From an uncultured Lysobacter sp. (GTDB lineage: Bacteria; Pseudomonadota; Gammaproteobacteria; Xanthomonadales; Xanthomonadaceae), in assembly GCA_946480055.1 (NCBI GenBank), contig CAMLID010000040.1, positions 1 through 28,687 of the forward strand: a stretch of 28,687 nt of DNA, read 5' to 3'. Of this stretch, positions 15,800 through 22,981 are shown piece after piece. A program made the translations under genes and the position numbers. Position 1 is the first letter of the stretch. Each line of letters opens with the position of its first letter. The notes below the pieces were generated by a model. That model searched no databases. It was not told the DNA's origin and saw only the letters and a list, made by a program, of their open reading frames with translations.

Positions 15800-17227
15800 A
15801 TGCGCTATTTCCGGCACTGCATCGACGGACAGTCCCGCGACCCGGCCAGCGGCGGTTGGCTGGAGGTTTACGATCCTGCCAATGCGCAGGCGTATGCACA
15901 GGTCGCCGCCGGCGATGCGGCCGATGTCGAGGCCGCGGTCGCCGCCGCGCAGACCGCGTTCCCGGCCTGGGCCGCCCTGCCCCACAGCGAACGTGCGCGC
16001 TGGCTGGAGAAACTGGCCGATGCGCTGGAGTCGCGGCTGGAGGCGTTCGCGCAGGCCGAGTCCAAGGACGCCGGCAAGCCGATCCGGCTCGCACGCGAGG
16101 TCGAGATCCCGCGTGCCGTGTCGAACCTGCGCTTCTTCGCCCACGCCGCGACCCAGTTCGCCAGCGAATCCCACCACGGCCAGGCCGGGCTCAACTACAC
16201 CCTGCGCTCGCCGCTGGGCGTGGTCGCGACGATCTCGCCCTGGAACCTGCCGCTGTACCTGTTCACCTGGAAGATCGCCCCGGCCCTGGCCGCGGGCAAT
16301 ACCGTGGTCGCCAAGCCCTCGGAAGTGACGCCGGCCACGGCGACCATGCTCGGCGAACTCGCGGCCGAAATTGGTTTTCCGCGCGGCGTGCTCAACATCG
16401 TCCACGGTCTCGGGCCGCAGGTCGGCGAGCCGCTGCTGAACCACGATGCGGTGCGCGCGATCTCGTTCACCGGCAGCACCGCGGTCGGCCAACGCATCGC
16501 CGCGCTGGCCGCACCGCGACTAAAGAAGGTCTCGCTGGAACTGGGCGGCAAGAACCCGACCCTGGTGTTCGCCGACAGCGACTGGCGCGCCCAGCTCGAC
16601 ACCCTGGTGCGCTCGGCGTTCCAGAATTCCGGCCAGATCTGCCTGTGCGGCTCGCGCATGCTGGTGGAACGATCGATCTACGCCGAAGTCCGCGCGGCCA
16701 TGGTCGAGCGCGCCCAGGCCCTGCGCGCCGGCGATCCCGGCCAGGACACCACCACGCTCGGGCCGCTGGTCTCGCAAGCGCATTACGACAAGGTCCTGCG
16801 TGCGCTCGATCGGGCGCGCGAGGAAGGCGGCCAGGTGCTGTGCGGCGGCGGCGCACTGGAGCGCGCGGGCTGGTACGTCGCCGCGACCGTGATCGAAGGC
16901 CTGGGCCCGGACGCCATCAGCAACCGCGAAGAGATCTTCGGCCCGGTGCTGACCCTTCAGCCCTTCGACGACGACAGCCATGCCCTGGCCCTGGCCAATG
17001 CCGGCGACTACGGCCTGTCGGCCTCGATCTGGACCCGCGACCTCAACCGCGCCCATCGTCTGGCCGCGCAGCTGCGCGTGGGCATGGTCTGGATCAACAC
17101 CTGGCTGCAACGCGACCTGCGCACGCCGTTCGGCGGCGTCGGTGCGTCCGGTCTCGGCCGCGAGGGCGGTATCGAGGCCATGCGTTTCTTCACCGACGCC
17201 AAGAACGTCGGCCTACATCTGGGATAA
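15800..17227 (+). CDS. 2-aminomuconate 6-semialdehyde dehydrogenase
   Basis: A 475-residue NAD-dependent aldehyde dehydrogenase, predicted to oxidise 2-aminomuconate 6-semialdehyde to 2-aminomuconate in kynurenine catabolism (NbaE/AMSDH type). Family residues are Asn149 (ISPWNLP), Glu247 (SLELGGKNP) and the nucleophile Cys281 (NSGQICLCGSR). The C-terminal RDLRTPFGGVGASGLGREGG carries the arginine typical of aminomuconate and hydroxymuconate semialdehyde dehydrogenases. The neighbouring pathway genes decide between these two substrates. It is the first gene of the operon, and the carbonic anhydrase gene follows after 3 bases. A hydroxymuconate semialdehyde dehydrogenase is the main alternative if the context misleads. 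Confidence 0.9.
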   Translation: MRYFRHCIDGQSRDPASGGWLEVYDPANAQAYAQVAAGDAADVEAAVAAAQTAFPAWAALPHSERARWLEKLADALESRLEAFAQAESKDAGKPIRLAREVEIPRAVSNLRFFAHAATQFASESHHGQAGLNYTLRSPLGVVATISPWNLPLYLFTWKIAPALAAGNTVVAKPSEVTPATATMLGELAAEIGFPRGVLNIVHGLGPQVGEPLLNHDAVRAISFTGSTAVGQRIAALAAPRLKKVSLELGGKNPTLVFADSDWRAQLDTLVRSAFQNSGQICLCGSRMLVERSIYAEVRAAMVERAQALRAGDPGQDTTTLGPLVSQAHYDKVLRALDRAREEGGQVLCGGGALERAGWYVAATVIEGLGPDAISNREEIFGPVLTLQPFDDDSHALALANAGDYGLSASIWTRDLNRAHRLAAQLRVGMVWINTWLQRDLRTPFGGVGASGLGREGGIEAMRFFTDAKNVGLHLG

Positions 17228-17230
17228 GCA

Positions 17231-17896
17231 ATGAGCCAACTCGACGACCTGCTGAAGAACAACCGCGAATGGTCGCAACGGATCAGCGCCGAGGACCCCG
17301 AGTTCTTCGCCAAGCTGTCGCGCCAGCAAGCGCCCGAATACCTGTGGATCGGTTGCTCCGATTCGCGCGTGCCGGCCAACCAGATCATCGACCTGGCCCC
17401 CGGCGAGGTCTTCGTCCATCGCAACATCGCCAACGTGGTCGTGCACACCGATCTCAACTGTCTTTCGGTGATCCAGTTCGCGGTCGACGTGCTCAAGGTC
17501 AAGCACATCCTGGTGGTCGGCCATTACGGCTGCGGCGGCGTGCATGCGGCCCTGCACGGCCATCGCTACGGCCTGGTCGACAACTGGCTGCGCCACGTCA
17601 CCGACGTCGCCGACAAGCACGTGTCCTGCATCGCCCACGCTCATCAGGATGAACGCCACGACCGCCTGTGCGAGCTCAACGTGATCGAACAGGTGCAGAA
17701 CGTCTGCCTGACCACGATCGTGCGCGACGCCTGGTCGCGCGGCCAGCCGCTGACCGTGCACGGCTGGGTCTACAGTCTGCGCAACGGCCGCGTCCACGAC
17801 CTGGGCATGGACATCGAGTCGCACGAGGAGCTGTTGTCGGCCTACGACTCGGCGGTGGCGCGCGTGCATTCCACCCACGGCGGTTCGCCGCGATGA
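17231..17896 (+). CDS. can: Beta-class carbonic anhydrase
   Basis: A 221-residue beta-carbonic anhydrase that interconverts CO2 and bicarbonate. All zinc-site residues are present and even at the numbers of E. coli Can: Cys42, Asp44 and Arg46 in GCSDSR, and His98 and Cys101 in VVGHYGCGG. Other family segments are FVHRNIANVV and VHGWVYSLRNGRVHDLG. No signal peptide is present, so it is cytoplasmic. It lies 3 bases after the aldehyde dehydrogenase gene and overlaps the RidA-family gene by 4 bases (ATGA), so it belongs to the operon. The pathway releases CO2 at the ACMS decarboxylase step, which may be the reason it is here; this is inference. It could equally be the cell's housekeeping enzyme. 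Confidence 0.97.
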   Translation: MSQLDDLLKNNREWSQRISAEDPEFFAKLSRQQAPEYLWIGCSDSRVPANQIIDLAPGEVFVHRNIANVVVHTDLNCLSVIQFAVDVLKVKHILVVGHYGCGGVHAALHGHRYGLVDNWLRHVTDVADKHVSCIAHAHQDERHDRLCELNVIEQVQNVCLTTIVRDAWSRGQPLTVHGWVYSLRNGRVHDLGMDIESHEELLSAYDSAVARVHSTHGGSPR

Positions 17897-18336
17897 GCGC
17901 GTCAGACCGTAGCGTGCGTACCGACGCCGCGCCGCGGCCTGTCGGTCTGTATCCGCATGCGCGCCAGGTCGGCGAGCTGCTGTTCCTGTCCGGCATCGGC
18001 CCGCGCGACCCGGCCAGCAACGGCATCCCCGGCAACGTCCACGACGCCGACGGGCGCCTGGTGTCCTACGACATCGAGCTGCAGTGCCGGGCCGTGTTCG
18101 CCAATGTGCGCGCGGTGCTCGAAGCCAGCGGCGCGGGCTGGGACGACCTGGTCGACGTCACCGTTTATCTGACCGACATGGCCCGCGACTTCGCCGCCTA
18201 CAACGCGGCCTGGGCCGAGGTCTTCCCCGACATCGACCGCGCGCCCTGCCGCACCACCCTGGGCATCACCGCGCTGCCGACCCCGATCGCGATCGAACTC
18301 AAATGCATCGCGCGCCTGCCGCGCGCCGCGGAGTAG
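17893..18336 (+). CDS. RidA-family protein, probable 2-aminomuconate deaminase
   Basis: A 147-residue member of the RidA/YjgF/Rid family. The pattern [16 protein letters not shown]-like [39 protein letters not shown] and the end [20 protein letters not shown] shows the usual Rid fold, with the arginine in PCRTT and the glutamate in IAIELKCIA kept. In kynurenine/nitrobenzoate operons a Rid-family protein (NbaF/AmnD type) removes ammonia from 2-aminomuconate. The position between the dehydrogenase and the dioxygenase genes supports this. The ATG at 17893 overlaps the carbonic anhydrase stop; the frame is open further upstream only as an overlap of that gene. General enamine/imine deaminase activity is the alternative. 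Confidence 0.88.
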   Translation: MSASDRSVRTDAAPRPVGLYPHARQVGELLFLSGIGPRDPASNGIPGNVHDADGRLVSYDIELQCRAVFANVRAVLEASGAGWDDLVDVTVYLTDMARDFAAYNAAWAEVFPDIDRAPCRTTLGITALPTPIAIELKCIARLPRAAE

Positions 18337-18340
18337 GACC

Positions 18341-18871
18341 ATGCTGCCTGGACCGATCAACCTGCAAGCCTGGATCGAAGAACACCGCCACCTGCTCAAG
18401 CCGCCGGTCGGCAACAAGGTGGTATATGTCGGCGACTTCATCGTCATGGTCGTCGGCGGCCCCAACCAGCGCACCGACTACCACTGGGACGAAGGCGCGG
18501 AGTGGTTCTACCAGCTCGAAGGCGAGATGGTGCTGCGGATCCAGGAAGACGGCGCCGTGCGCGACATCCCGATCCGTGCCGGCGAGACCTTCCTGCTGCC
18601 GCCGCGGGTGCCGCATTCGCCGCAGCGCATGCCCGACTCGATCGGCCTGGTGATCGAGCGCCGGCGCCGCCCGGACGAGGACGACGGGCTGATGTGGTTC
18701 TGCGAACGCTGCAACCACAAGTTGTACGAAGAGTACTTCCACCTGCACAACATCGAGACCGACTTCCCGCCGGTGTTCGACCGCTTCTACGCATCGACCG
18801 AACATCGCAGCTGCACACAGTGCGGGCATCTCAATCCCGCGCCCGCGCGCTACACGATGCCGGACACCTGA
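18341..18871 (+). CDS. nbaC: 3-hydroxyanthranilate 3,4-dioxygenase
   Basis: A 176-residue cupin dioxygenase that opens the ring of 3-hydroxyanthranilate to 2-amino-3-carboxymuconate 6-semialdehyde (ACMS). The iron ligands His48, Glu54 and His92 are seen in [18 protein letters not shown] and [12 protein letters not shown]. Arg44 and Arg96 match substrate-binding arginines of the Cupriavidus enzyme. The bacterial-type second metal site (rubredoxin-like) is complete: CERC (Cys121/Cys124) and CTQC (Cys158/Cys161). Length is normal. It starts 4 bases after the RidA-family stop. The product feeds the ACMS decarboxylase encoded two genes downstream, or closes by itself to quinolinate, the NAD precursor. 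Confidence 0.97.
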   Translation: MLPGPINLQAWIEEHRHLLKPPVGNKVVYVGDFIVMVVGGPNQRTDYHWDEGAEWFYQLEGEMVLRIQEDGAVRDIPIRAGETFLLPPRVPHSPQRMPDSIGLVIERRRRPDEDDGLMWFCERCNHKLYEEYFHLHNIETDFPPVFDRFYASTEHRSCTQCGHLNPAPARYTMPDT

Positions 18872-18894
18872 CGCGCGGCCCGGTGCAGGCGCTC

Positions 18895-20232
18895 ATGTCC
18901 CCGCTGCTGCCCAACCTGTCTGTGCTGCTCGCTATGGCGCTGCCGGCGGGCGCCCTCGCCGCGCCCGTAGCAGCCGAATCGCAGCCGACCGTGGTGCTGG
19001 CCGGACGCCTGATCGCCGAGCCCGGCGAACCGAGCATGGGGCCGCATACGCTGGTGATACGCGACGATCGCCTGAGCAGGATCGAGTCGGGACTCGATGC
19101 CGGCATCGAACCGGGCGCGCGCGTGGTCGACCTGTCCCAGGCCACGGTGCTACCCGGCCTGATCGACCTGCACCTGCACCTGGCCATCGACTCCAACGCG
19201 GACAACGCGACCAACGCATCGGAACCGCGGCTCGCGCTGACCACCGCGTCCTACGCGCGGCGCCTGCTGCGCGCCGGCGTGACCACGGTGCGCGACACCG
19301 GCGACAACAGCGGCGTGACCTACGCGGTGCGCGACGCCATCGACAGCGGCCTATTGGAAGGCCCGCGCATCCTGGCCACCGGTCGCATCATCTCGCGCAC
19401 CGGCGGACACGGCGCCAAGCGCGCCGAGCCCGACCAGATCCCTTATCCGCCCGCAGCCTGCGACGGCCCGGAATCGTGCCGGCGCGCGGTGCGCCAGAAC
19501 ATCGAGGACGGCGCGGACTGGATCAAGATCACCGTGTCCGGCTCGGGCCGCGAATCCGGCGGTCGCCCGGAGGCCGCGCCGATCCTGTTCGAGGACGAAG
19601 TCGTCAGCGCGGTGTCGGCCGCACGCCAGGCCGATCGTCAGGTCGCCGCGCACGCGCACAGCACCGCCGCGATCAACCTCGCCCTGCGCTCGGGCGTGCG
19701 CACCGTCGAGCACGGCACCTACTTCGACCAGGAATCGGTGGCGCTGTTCAAGCGCAGGCACGCCTACCTGGTGCCCGCCACTTTCGTCGCCCGTTACGTG
19801 GAGTCCAAGCTGGGCACGTTCGCGGGCGGTCGCGACGGCCAGTCCGTCGACGACTTGCGCGCCTGGACCCAGGCGGCCAAGGCCGGGCCGGGGCGCGCCT
19901 GGCGCGCGGGAGTGCCGCTGGCGCTGGGCACCGACGGCGGCCCCAGCTTCGCGCCGACCGCGACCGCGCTGGAGGTCCAGTATTACGTCGATTCCGGGGT
20001 GCCCCTGCCCGAAGCCGTCCGCGCCGCGACCTCGGGCAATGCCGACGCCCTGGGCCTGGGCGCGGAACTGGGGCGGCTGCGCCTGGGCTACCGCGCCGAC
20101 CTGATCGCGGTCGACGGCGACCCGCAGCGCGACGCCTCGCAGCTGCTGCGCATGCGCATGGTGATGCGGCAGGGGCGGCTGATCTGCCTGGGCGACTGCG
20201 TCGAAGCCGCTGCGGGATCGCCAGCACCCTAG
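18895..20232 (+). CDS. Exported metal-dependent amidohydrolase
   Basis: A 445-residue amidohydrolase-superfamily protein with a Sec-type signal peptide (LSVLLAMALPAGALA, cleavage probably near residue 23), so a periplasmic location is predicted. The binuclear metal site is complete: HxH at His93/His95 (DLHLHL), the carbamylated lysine candidate Lys211 (DWIKIT), His253 or His255 (AAHAHS), His273 (VEHGTY) and Asp347 (GTDGG). This pattern fits the imidazolonepropionase-like/Xaa-Pro dipeptidase-like branch, some of which cleave Xaa-Arg/Lys dipeptides. It is not a kynurenine formamidase family (KynB has a different fold). The start could also be the in-frame GTG at 18883. It lies inside the kynurenine operon, 23 bases after the dioxygenase gene. 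Substrate unknown. Confidence 0.9.
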   Translation: MSPLLPNLSVLLAMALPAGALAAPVAAESQPTVVLAGRLIAEPGEPSMGPHTLVIRDDRLSRIESGLDAGIEPGARVVDLSQATVLPGLIDLHLHLAIDSNADNATNASEPRLALTTASYARRLLRAGVTTVRDTGDNSGVTYAVRDAIDSGLLEGPRILATGRIISRTGGHGAKRAEPDQIPYPPAACDGPESCRRAVRQNIEDGADWIKITVSGSGRESGGRPEAAPILFEDEVVSAVSAARQADRQVAAHAHSTAAINLALRSGVRTVEHGTYFDQESVALFKRRHAYLVPATFVARYVESKLGTFAGGRDGQSVDDLRAWTQAAKAGPGRAWRAGVPLALGTDGGPSFAPTATALEVQYYVDSGVPLPEAVRAATSGNADALGLGAELGRLRLGYRADLIAVDGDPQRDASQLLRMRMVMRQGRLICLGDCVEAAAGSPAP

Positions 20233-20246
20233 CCGGCCATTAGACT
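20218..20246 (+). promoter_or_regulatory. Candidate internal promoter before the ACMS decarboxylase gene
   Basis: TCGCCA (20218-20223; 4 of 6 matches to the -35 box) and TAGACT (20241-20246; 4 of 6 to the -10 box) are 17 bases apart. The -10 box ends 6 bases before the ATG at 20253, the same distance as in front of 15800. The decarboxylase ATG has no Shine-Dalgarno, so a leaderless transcript is plausible. The -35 lies in the end of the preceding gene. Confidence 0.4.
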
Positions 20247-20252
20247 CGACCC

Positions 20253-21263
20253 ATGCTCAAGATCGACACCCACGCCCATTACCTGCCGCGCGACTGGCCC
20301 GACCTGGCGCGCAAGTTCGGCGACGAGCGCTTCCCGGTGATCCACCATACCGACGACGGCCGCCACCGCATCTACAAGGACGGCAAGTTCTTCCGCGAGA
20401 TCTGGTCCAAGACCTGGGACCCGCAGGAGCGAATCGACGACTACGCGCGTTTCGGCGTGCAGGTGCAGGTGATCAGCACCGTGCCGGTGATGTTCAGCTA
20501 TTGGGCCAAGCCGCACCACGCGCTGGAACTGCATCAGGCCCTCAACGACCACATGGCCGAGGCCTGCCGCGCCTATCCGCGCCACTACGCCGGCATCGGC
20601 ACTGTGCCCCTGCAATCGCCGCGTCTGGCGGTGCAGGAGCTGGAACGCTGCATGGACCAGCTCGGCCTGCAGGGCGTGCAGATCGGCAGCCACGTCAACG
20701 ACTGGAACCTGGACGCGCCGGAGCTGTTCGAGTTCTTCCAGGCCGCCAGCGACCTTGGCGCGGCGGTGCTGGTGCACCCCTGGGACATGATGGGCGCCGC
20801 CGCGATGCCCAAGTACTGGCTGCCCTGGCTGGTCGGCATGCCGGCCGAGCAATCGCGTGCCGCCTGCTGCCTGGTGTTCGGCGGCGTGCTCGAACGCCTG
20901 CCCAAGCTGAAGATCTGCATGGCCCACGGCGGCGGCAGCTTCCCCTACACCATCGGCCGCATCGAACACGGCTTCAACATGCGCCCGGACCTAGTCGCCA
21001 CCGACAACCCGCGCAATCCGCGCGAGTACCTGGGCCGCATGTACTTCGACTCCTGGGTCGCCGATCCGCGCGCCCTGCAGTACCTGCTCGACACCTGCGG
21101 CGTGTCGCGGGTGATGCTGGGCACCGACTACCCGTTCCCGCTCGGTGAACAGGAACCCGGCGCCGGCATCGCCTCGCTGAAGCTGCCCGAACCCGACCAG
21201 GCCCGGCTCTACCACGGCACCGCCCTGGAATGGCTGGGCCTGCCGTTGTCGCGCTTCTCGTAG
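20253..21263 (+). CDS. 2-amino-3-carboxymuconate 6-semialdehyde decarboxylase (ACMSD)
   Basis: A 336-residue zinc decarboxylase of the amidohydrolase superfamily (NbaD/ACMSD type). It turns ACMS into 2-aminomuconate 6-semialdehyde and CO2, diverting flux from quinolinate and NAD. Metal and active-site residues match the Pseudomonas enzyme with a small offset: His7/His9 (DTHAHY), His175 (VLVHPWDM), His225 (CMAHGGGSFP) and Asp292 (LGTDYPFPLGE). The motif KFFREIWSKTWDPQERI near residue 45 is typical of ACMSD. Length is normal. The gene starts 20 bases after the amidohydrolase gene and may have its own leaderless promoter (TAGACT at 20241). Confidence 0.97.
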   Translation: MLKIDTHAHYLPRDWPDLARKFGDERFPVIHHTDDGRHRIYKDGKFFREIWSKTWDPQERIDDYARFGVQVQVISTVPVMFSYWAKPHHALELHQALNDHMAEACRAYPRHYAGIGTVPLQSPRLAVQELERCMDQLGLQGVQIGSHVNDWNLDAPELFEFFQAASDLGAAVLVHPWDMMGAAAMPKYWLPWLVGMPAEQSRAACCLVFGGVLERLPKLKICMAHGGGSFPYTIGRIEHGFNMRPDLVATDNPRNPREYLGRMYFDSWVADPRALQYLLDTCGVSRVMLGTDYPFPLGEQEPGAGIASLKLPEPDQARLYHGTALEWLGLPLSRFS

Positions 21264-21286
21264 TCGCGCCCGTCTGAGCCCGCGCG

Positions 21287-21655
21287 ATGCCGCACCTGAC
21301 CCTGCACTACACCGCCAACCTCGTCGATTTCGACGCCGACGCCGCGCTGGACAAGCTCAACCGCGCGCTCGCCGGCAGCGGCCATTTCGACGAACTCGCG
21401 GTCAAGAGCCGGGCCCTGACGTTGACCCATTATCGCGTCGGTAACGCCGACGAGGGCCGCGCCTTCGTGCACGCACAGCTGAAGATCCTGCCGGGCCGCA
21501 ACGAAGCGGTGCGGCGCGCTTTGTCCGCGATCGTGCTCGACGCCCTGCGCAGCGCGATGCCGCCACACCATCCGTCCGTGCAGTTATGCGTCGAAGTCGA
21601 CGAGCTGTACGCGCCCGCCTACGCCAAGATCGTCCTAGACGCGAACCTGCCCTGA
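21287..21655 (+). CDS. CHMI-family tautomerase (5-carboxymethyl-2-hydroxymuconate isomerase-like)
   Basis: A 122-residue protein of the CHMI branch of the tautomerase superfamily. It begins MPHLTLHYTANL; after removal of Met, Pro1 would be the catalytic base, as in E. coli HpaF. RAFVHAQLKILPGRNEAVRR matches the 'FVH..LKI..GR' signature of HpaF, and VQLCVEVDELYAP its C-terminal strand. Classical CHMI works in homoprotocatechuate breakdown, but no other gene of that pathway is here. In this operon it could isomerise 2-aminomuconate or the 4-oxalocrotonate formed by its deamination, doing the job usually done by 4-oxalocrotonate tautomerase. That is inference from context. It is followed 4 bases later by kynU. 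Confidence 0.88.
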   Translation: MPHLTLHYTANLVDFDADAALDKLNRALAGSGHFDELAVKSRALTLTHYRVGNADEGRAFVHAQLKILPGRNEAVRRALSAIVLDALRSAMPPHHPSVQLCVEVDELYAPAYAKIVLDANLP

Positions 21656-21659
21656 GTCC

Positions 21660-22931
21660 ATGACCGACCTGTATTCCGAACACCACGCGCTGGCGCTGGA
21701 CGCCGCCGACCCGCTGCCGACCTTGCGCGACGAGTTCCTGCTGCCGCGCCGCGGCGGCGCCGAGCAGGCCTATTTCTGCGGCAATTCGCTGGGCCTGCAG
21801 CCGCGCGGTGCGCGCGCGCACGTCGAGGAAGTGCTGGACAAATGGGCGCACGAAGCGGTCGAAGGCCACTTCACCGGCCAGGCCCAGTGGATGCCCTATC
21901 ACCAGTTGGTGCGCGAACCGCTGGCGCGGTTGGTCGGCGCGCAGCCCTCGGAAGTGGTGGCGATGAACTCGCTGACCGCCAACCTGCACCTGATGATGGT
22001 CAGCTTCTACCGGCCCACGCGCGAGCGCCCGGCGATCCTGATCGAGGCCGGCGCGTTTCCCTCCGACCGGCACGCGGTCGCCTCGCAGATCGGCTTCCAC
22101 GGTTTCGATCCGGCCACCGATCTGATCGAGCTGGAACCCGACCTGCCCGGCGGCACCTATTCCATGGCCGCGATCGACGCCGCGATCGCCGAACACGGCC
22201 ATCGCCTGGCGCTGGTGCTGTGGCCGGGCATCCAATACCGCAGCGGCCAAGCCTTCGACTTGCGCGCGATCGCGCGTCTGGCCCAGGCGCAGGGCGCGGT
22301 CTGCGGTTTCGATCTGGCCCATGCGGTCGGCAACATCGAACTCGCTCTGCACGACAGCGGCGTCGACTTCGCGGTGTGGTGCCACTACAAGTATTTGAAC
22401 GCCGGACCGGGCGCGGTCGCGGGCTGTTTCGTGCACGAGCGTCACGCCCGCAGCGAGCGCCCGCGCTTCGCCGGCTGGTGGGGCCACGAAGCGGCGACGC
22501 GCTTCCGCATGGGCCCGCAGTTCGCGCCCACACCGGGCGCCGAAGGCTGGCAGCTGAGCAATCCGCCGATCCTCGGTCTGGCGCCGCTACGCGCCTCGCT
22601 GGACCTGTTCGACCGGGTCGGCATGCCGGCGCTGCGGGCCAAATCGCTGCGCCTGACCGGTTACCTGGAAGCGCTGATCCGCGGCCGCCTGTCCGAGACT
22701 TTGCAGATCGCGACGCCCGACGATCCGGCCCAGCGCGGCTGCCAGCTGTCGCTGCGCGTGGTCGGCGGCCGCGAGCGTGGACGCGCCCTGTTCGACCATC
22801 TGGCCGCGAACGGCGTGCTCGGCGACTGGCGCGAACCCGACGTGATCCGGATCTCGCCCGCGCCTTTGTACAACACGCACGCCGACGTGCTGCGATTCGC
22901 GCAGACCGTGGAGCGCTGGGCGACGGCCTAG
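21660..22931 (+). CDS. kynU: Kynureninase
   Basis: A 423-residue PLP enzyme that cleaves kynurenine or 3-hydroxykynurenine to anthranilate or 3-hydroxyanthranilate plus alanine. The PLP lysine is Lys244 in WCHYKYLNAGPG, and Asp218 in GFDLAHAVGN contacts the cofactor. Further kynureninase motifs are YFCGNSLGLQPR, MNSLTANLHLMMVSFYRPT, FPSDRHAVASQI and RFAGWWGHEAATRFRM, with the C-terminal RISPAPLYNTHAD. Length and motif order are normal. As the operon also has the 3-monooxygenase and 3-hydroxyanthranilate dioxygenase, 3-hydroxykynurenine is the likely main substrate. The kmo gene starts 50 bases downstream. Confidence 0.98.
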   Translation: MTDLYSEHHALALDAADPLPTLRDEFLLPRRGGAEQAYFCGNSLGLQPRGARAHVEEVLDKWAHEAVEGHFTGQAQWMPYHQLVREPLARLVGAQPSEVVAMNSLTANLHLMMVSFYRPTRERPAILIEAGAFPSDRHAVASQIGFHGFDPATDLIELEPDLPGGTYSMAAIDAAIAEHGHRLALVLWPGIQYRSGQAFDLRAIARLAQAQGAVCGFDLAHAVGNIELALHDSGVDFAVWCHYKYLNAGPGAVAGCFVHERHARSERPRFAGWWGHEAATRFRMGPQFAPTPGAEGWQLSNPPILGLAPLRASLDLFDRVGMPALRAKSLRLTGYLEALIRGRLSETLQIATPDDPAQRGCQLSLRVVGGRERGRALFDHLAANGVLGDWREPDVIRISPAPLYNTHADVLRFAQTVERWATA

Positions 22932-22981
22932 GCCGCACCCGCCGCATCGTCCCAGCCAGCCGACCCTCAGAGCGGACCGCC

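Noticed and set aside
18895..20232. Amidohydrolase as the missing kynurenine formamidase
   Set aside because: Bacterial KynB has a different fold and motif set, and formamidase is cytoplasmic. This protein has a signal peptide and a classic amidohydrolase metal site.
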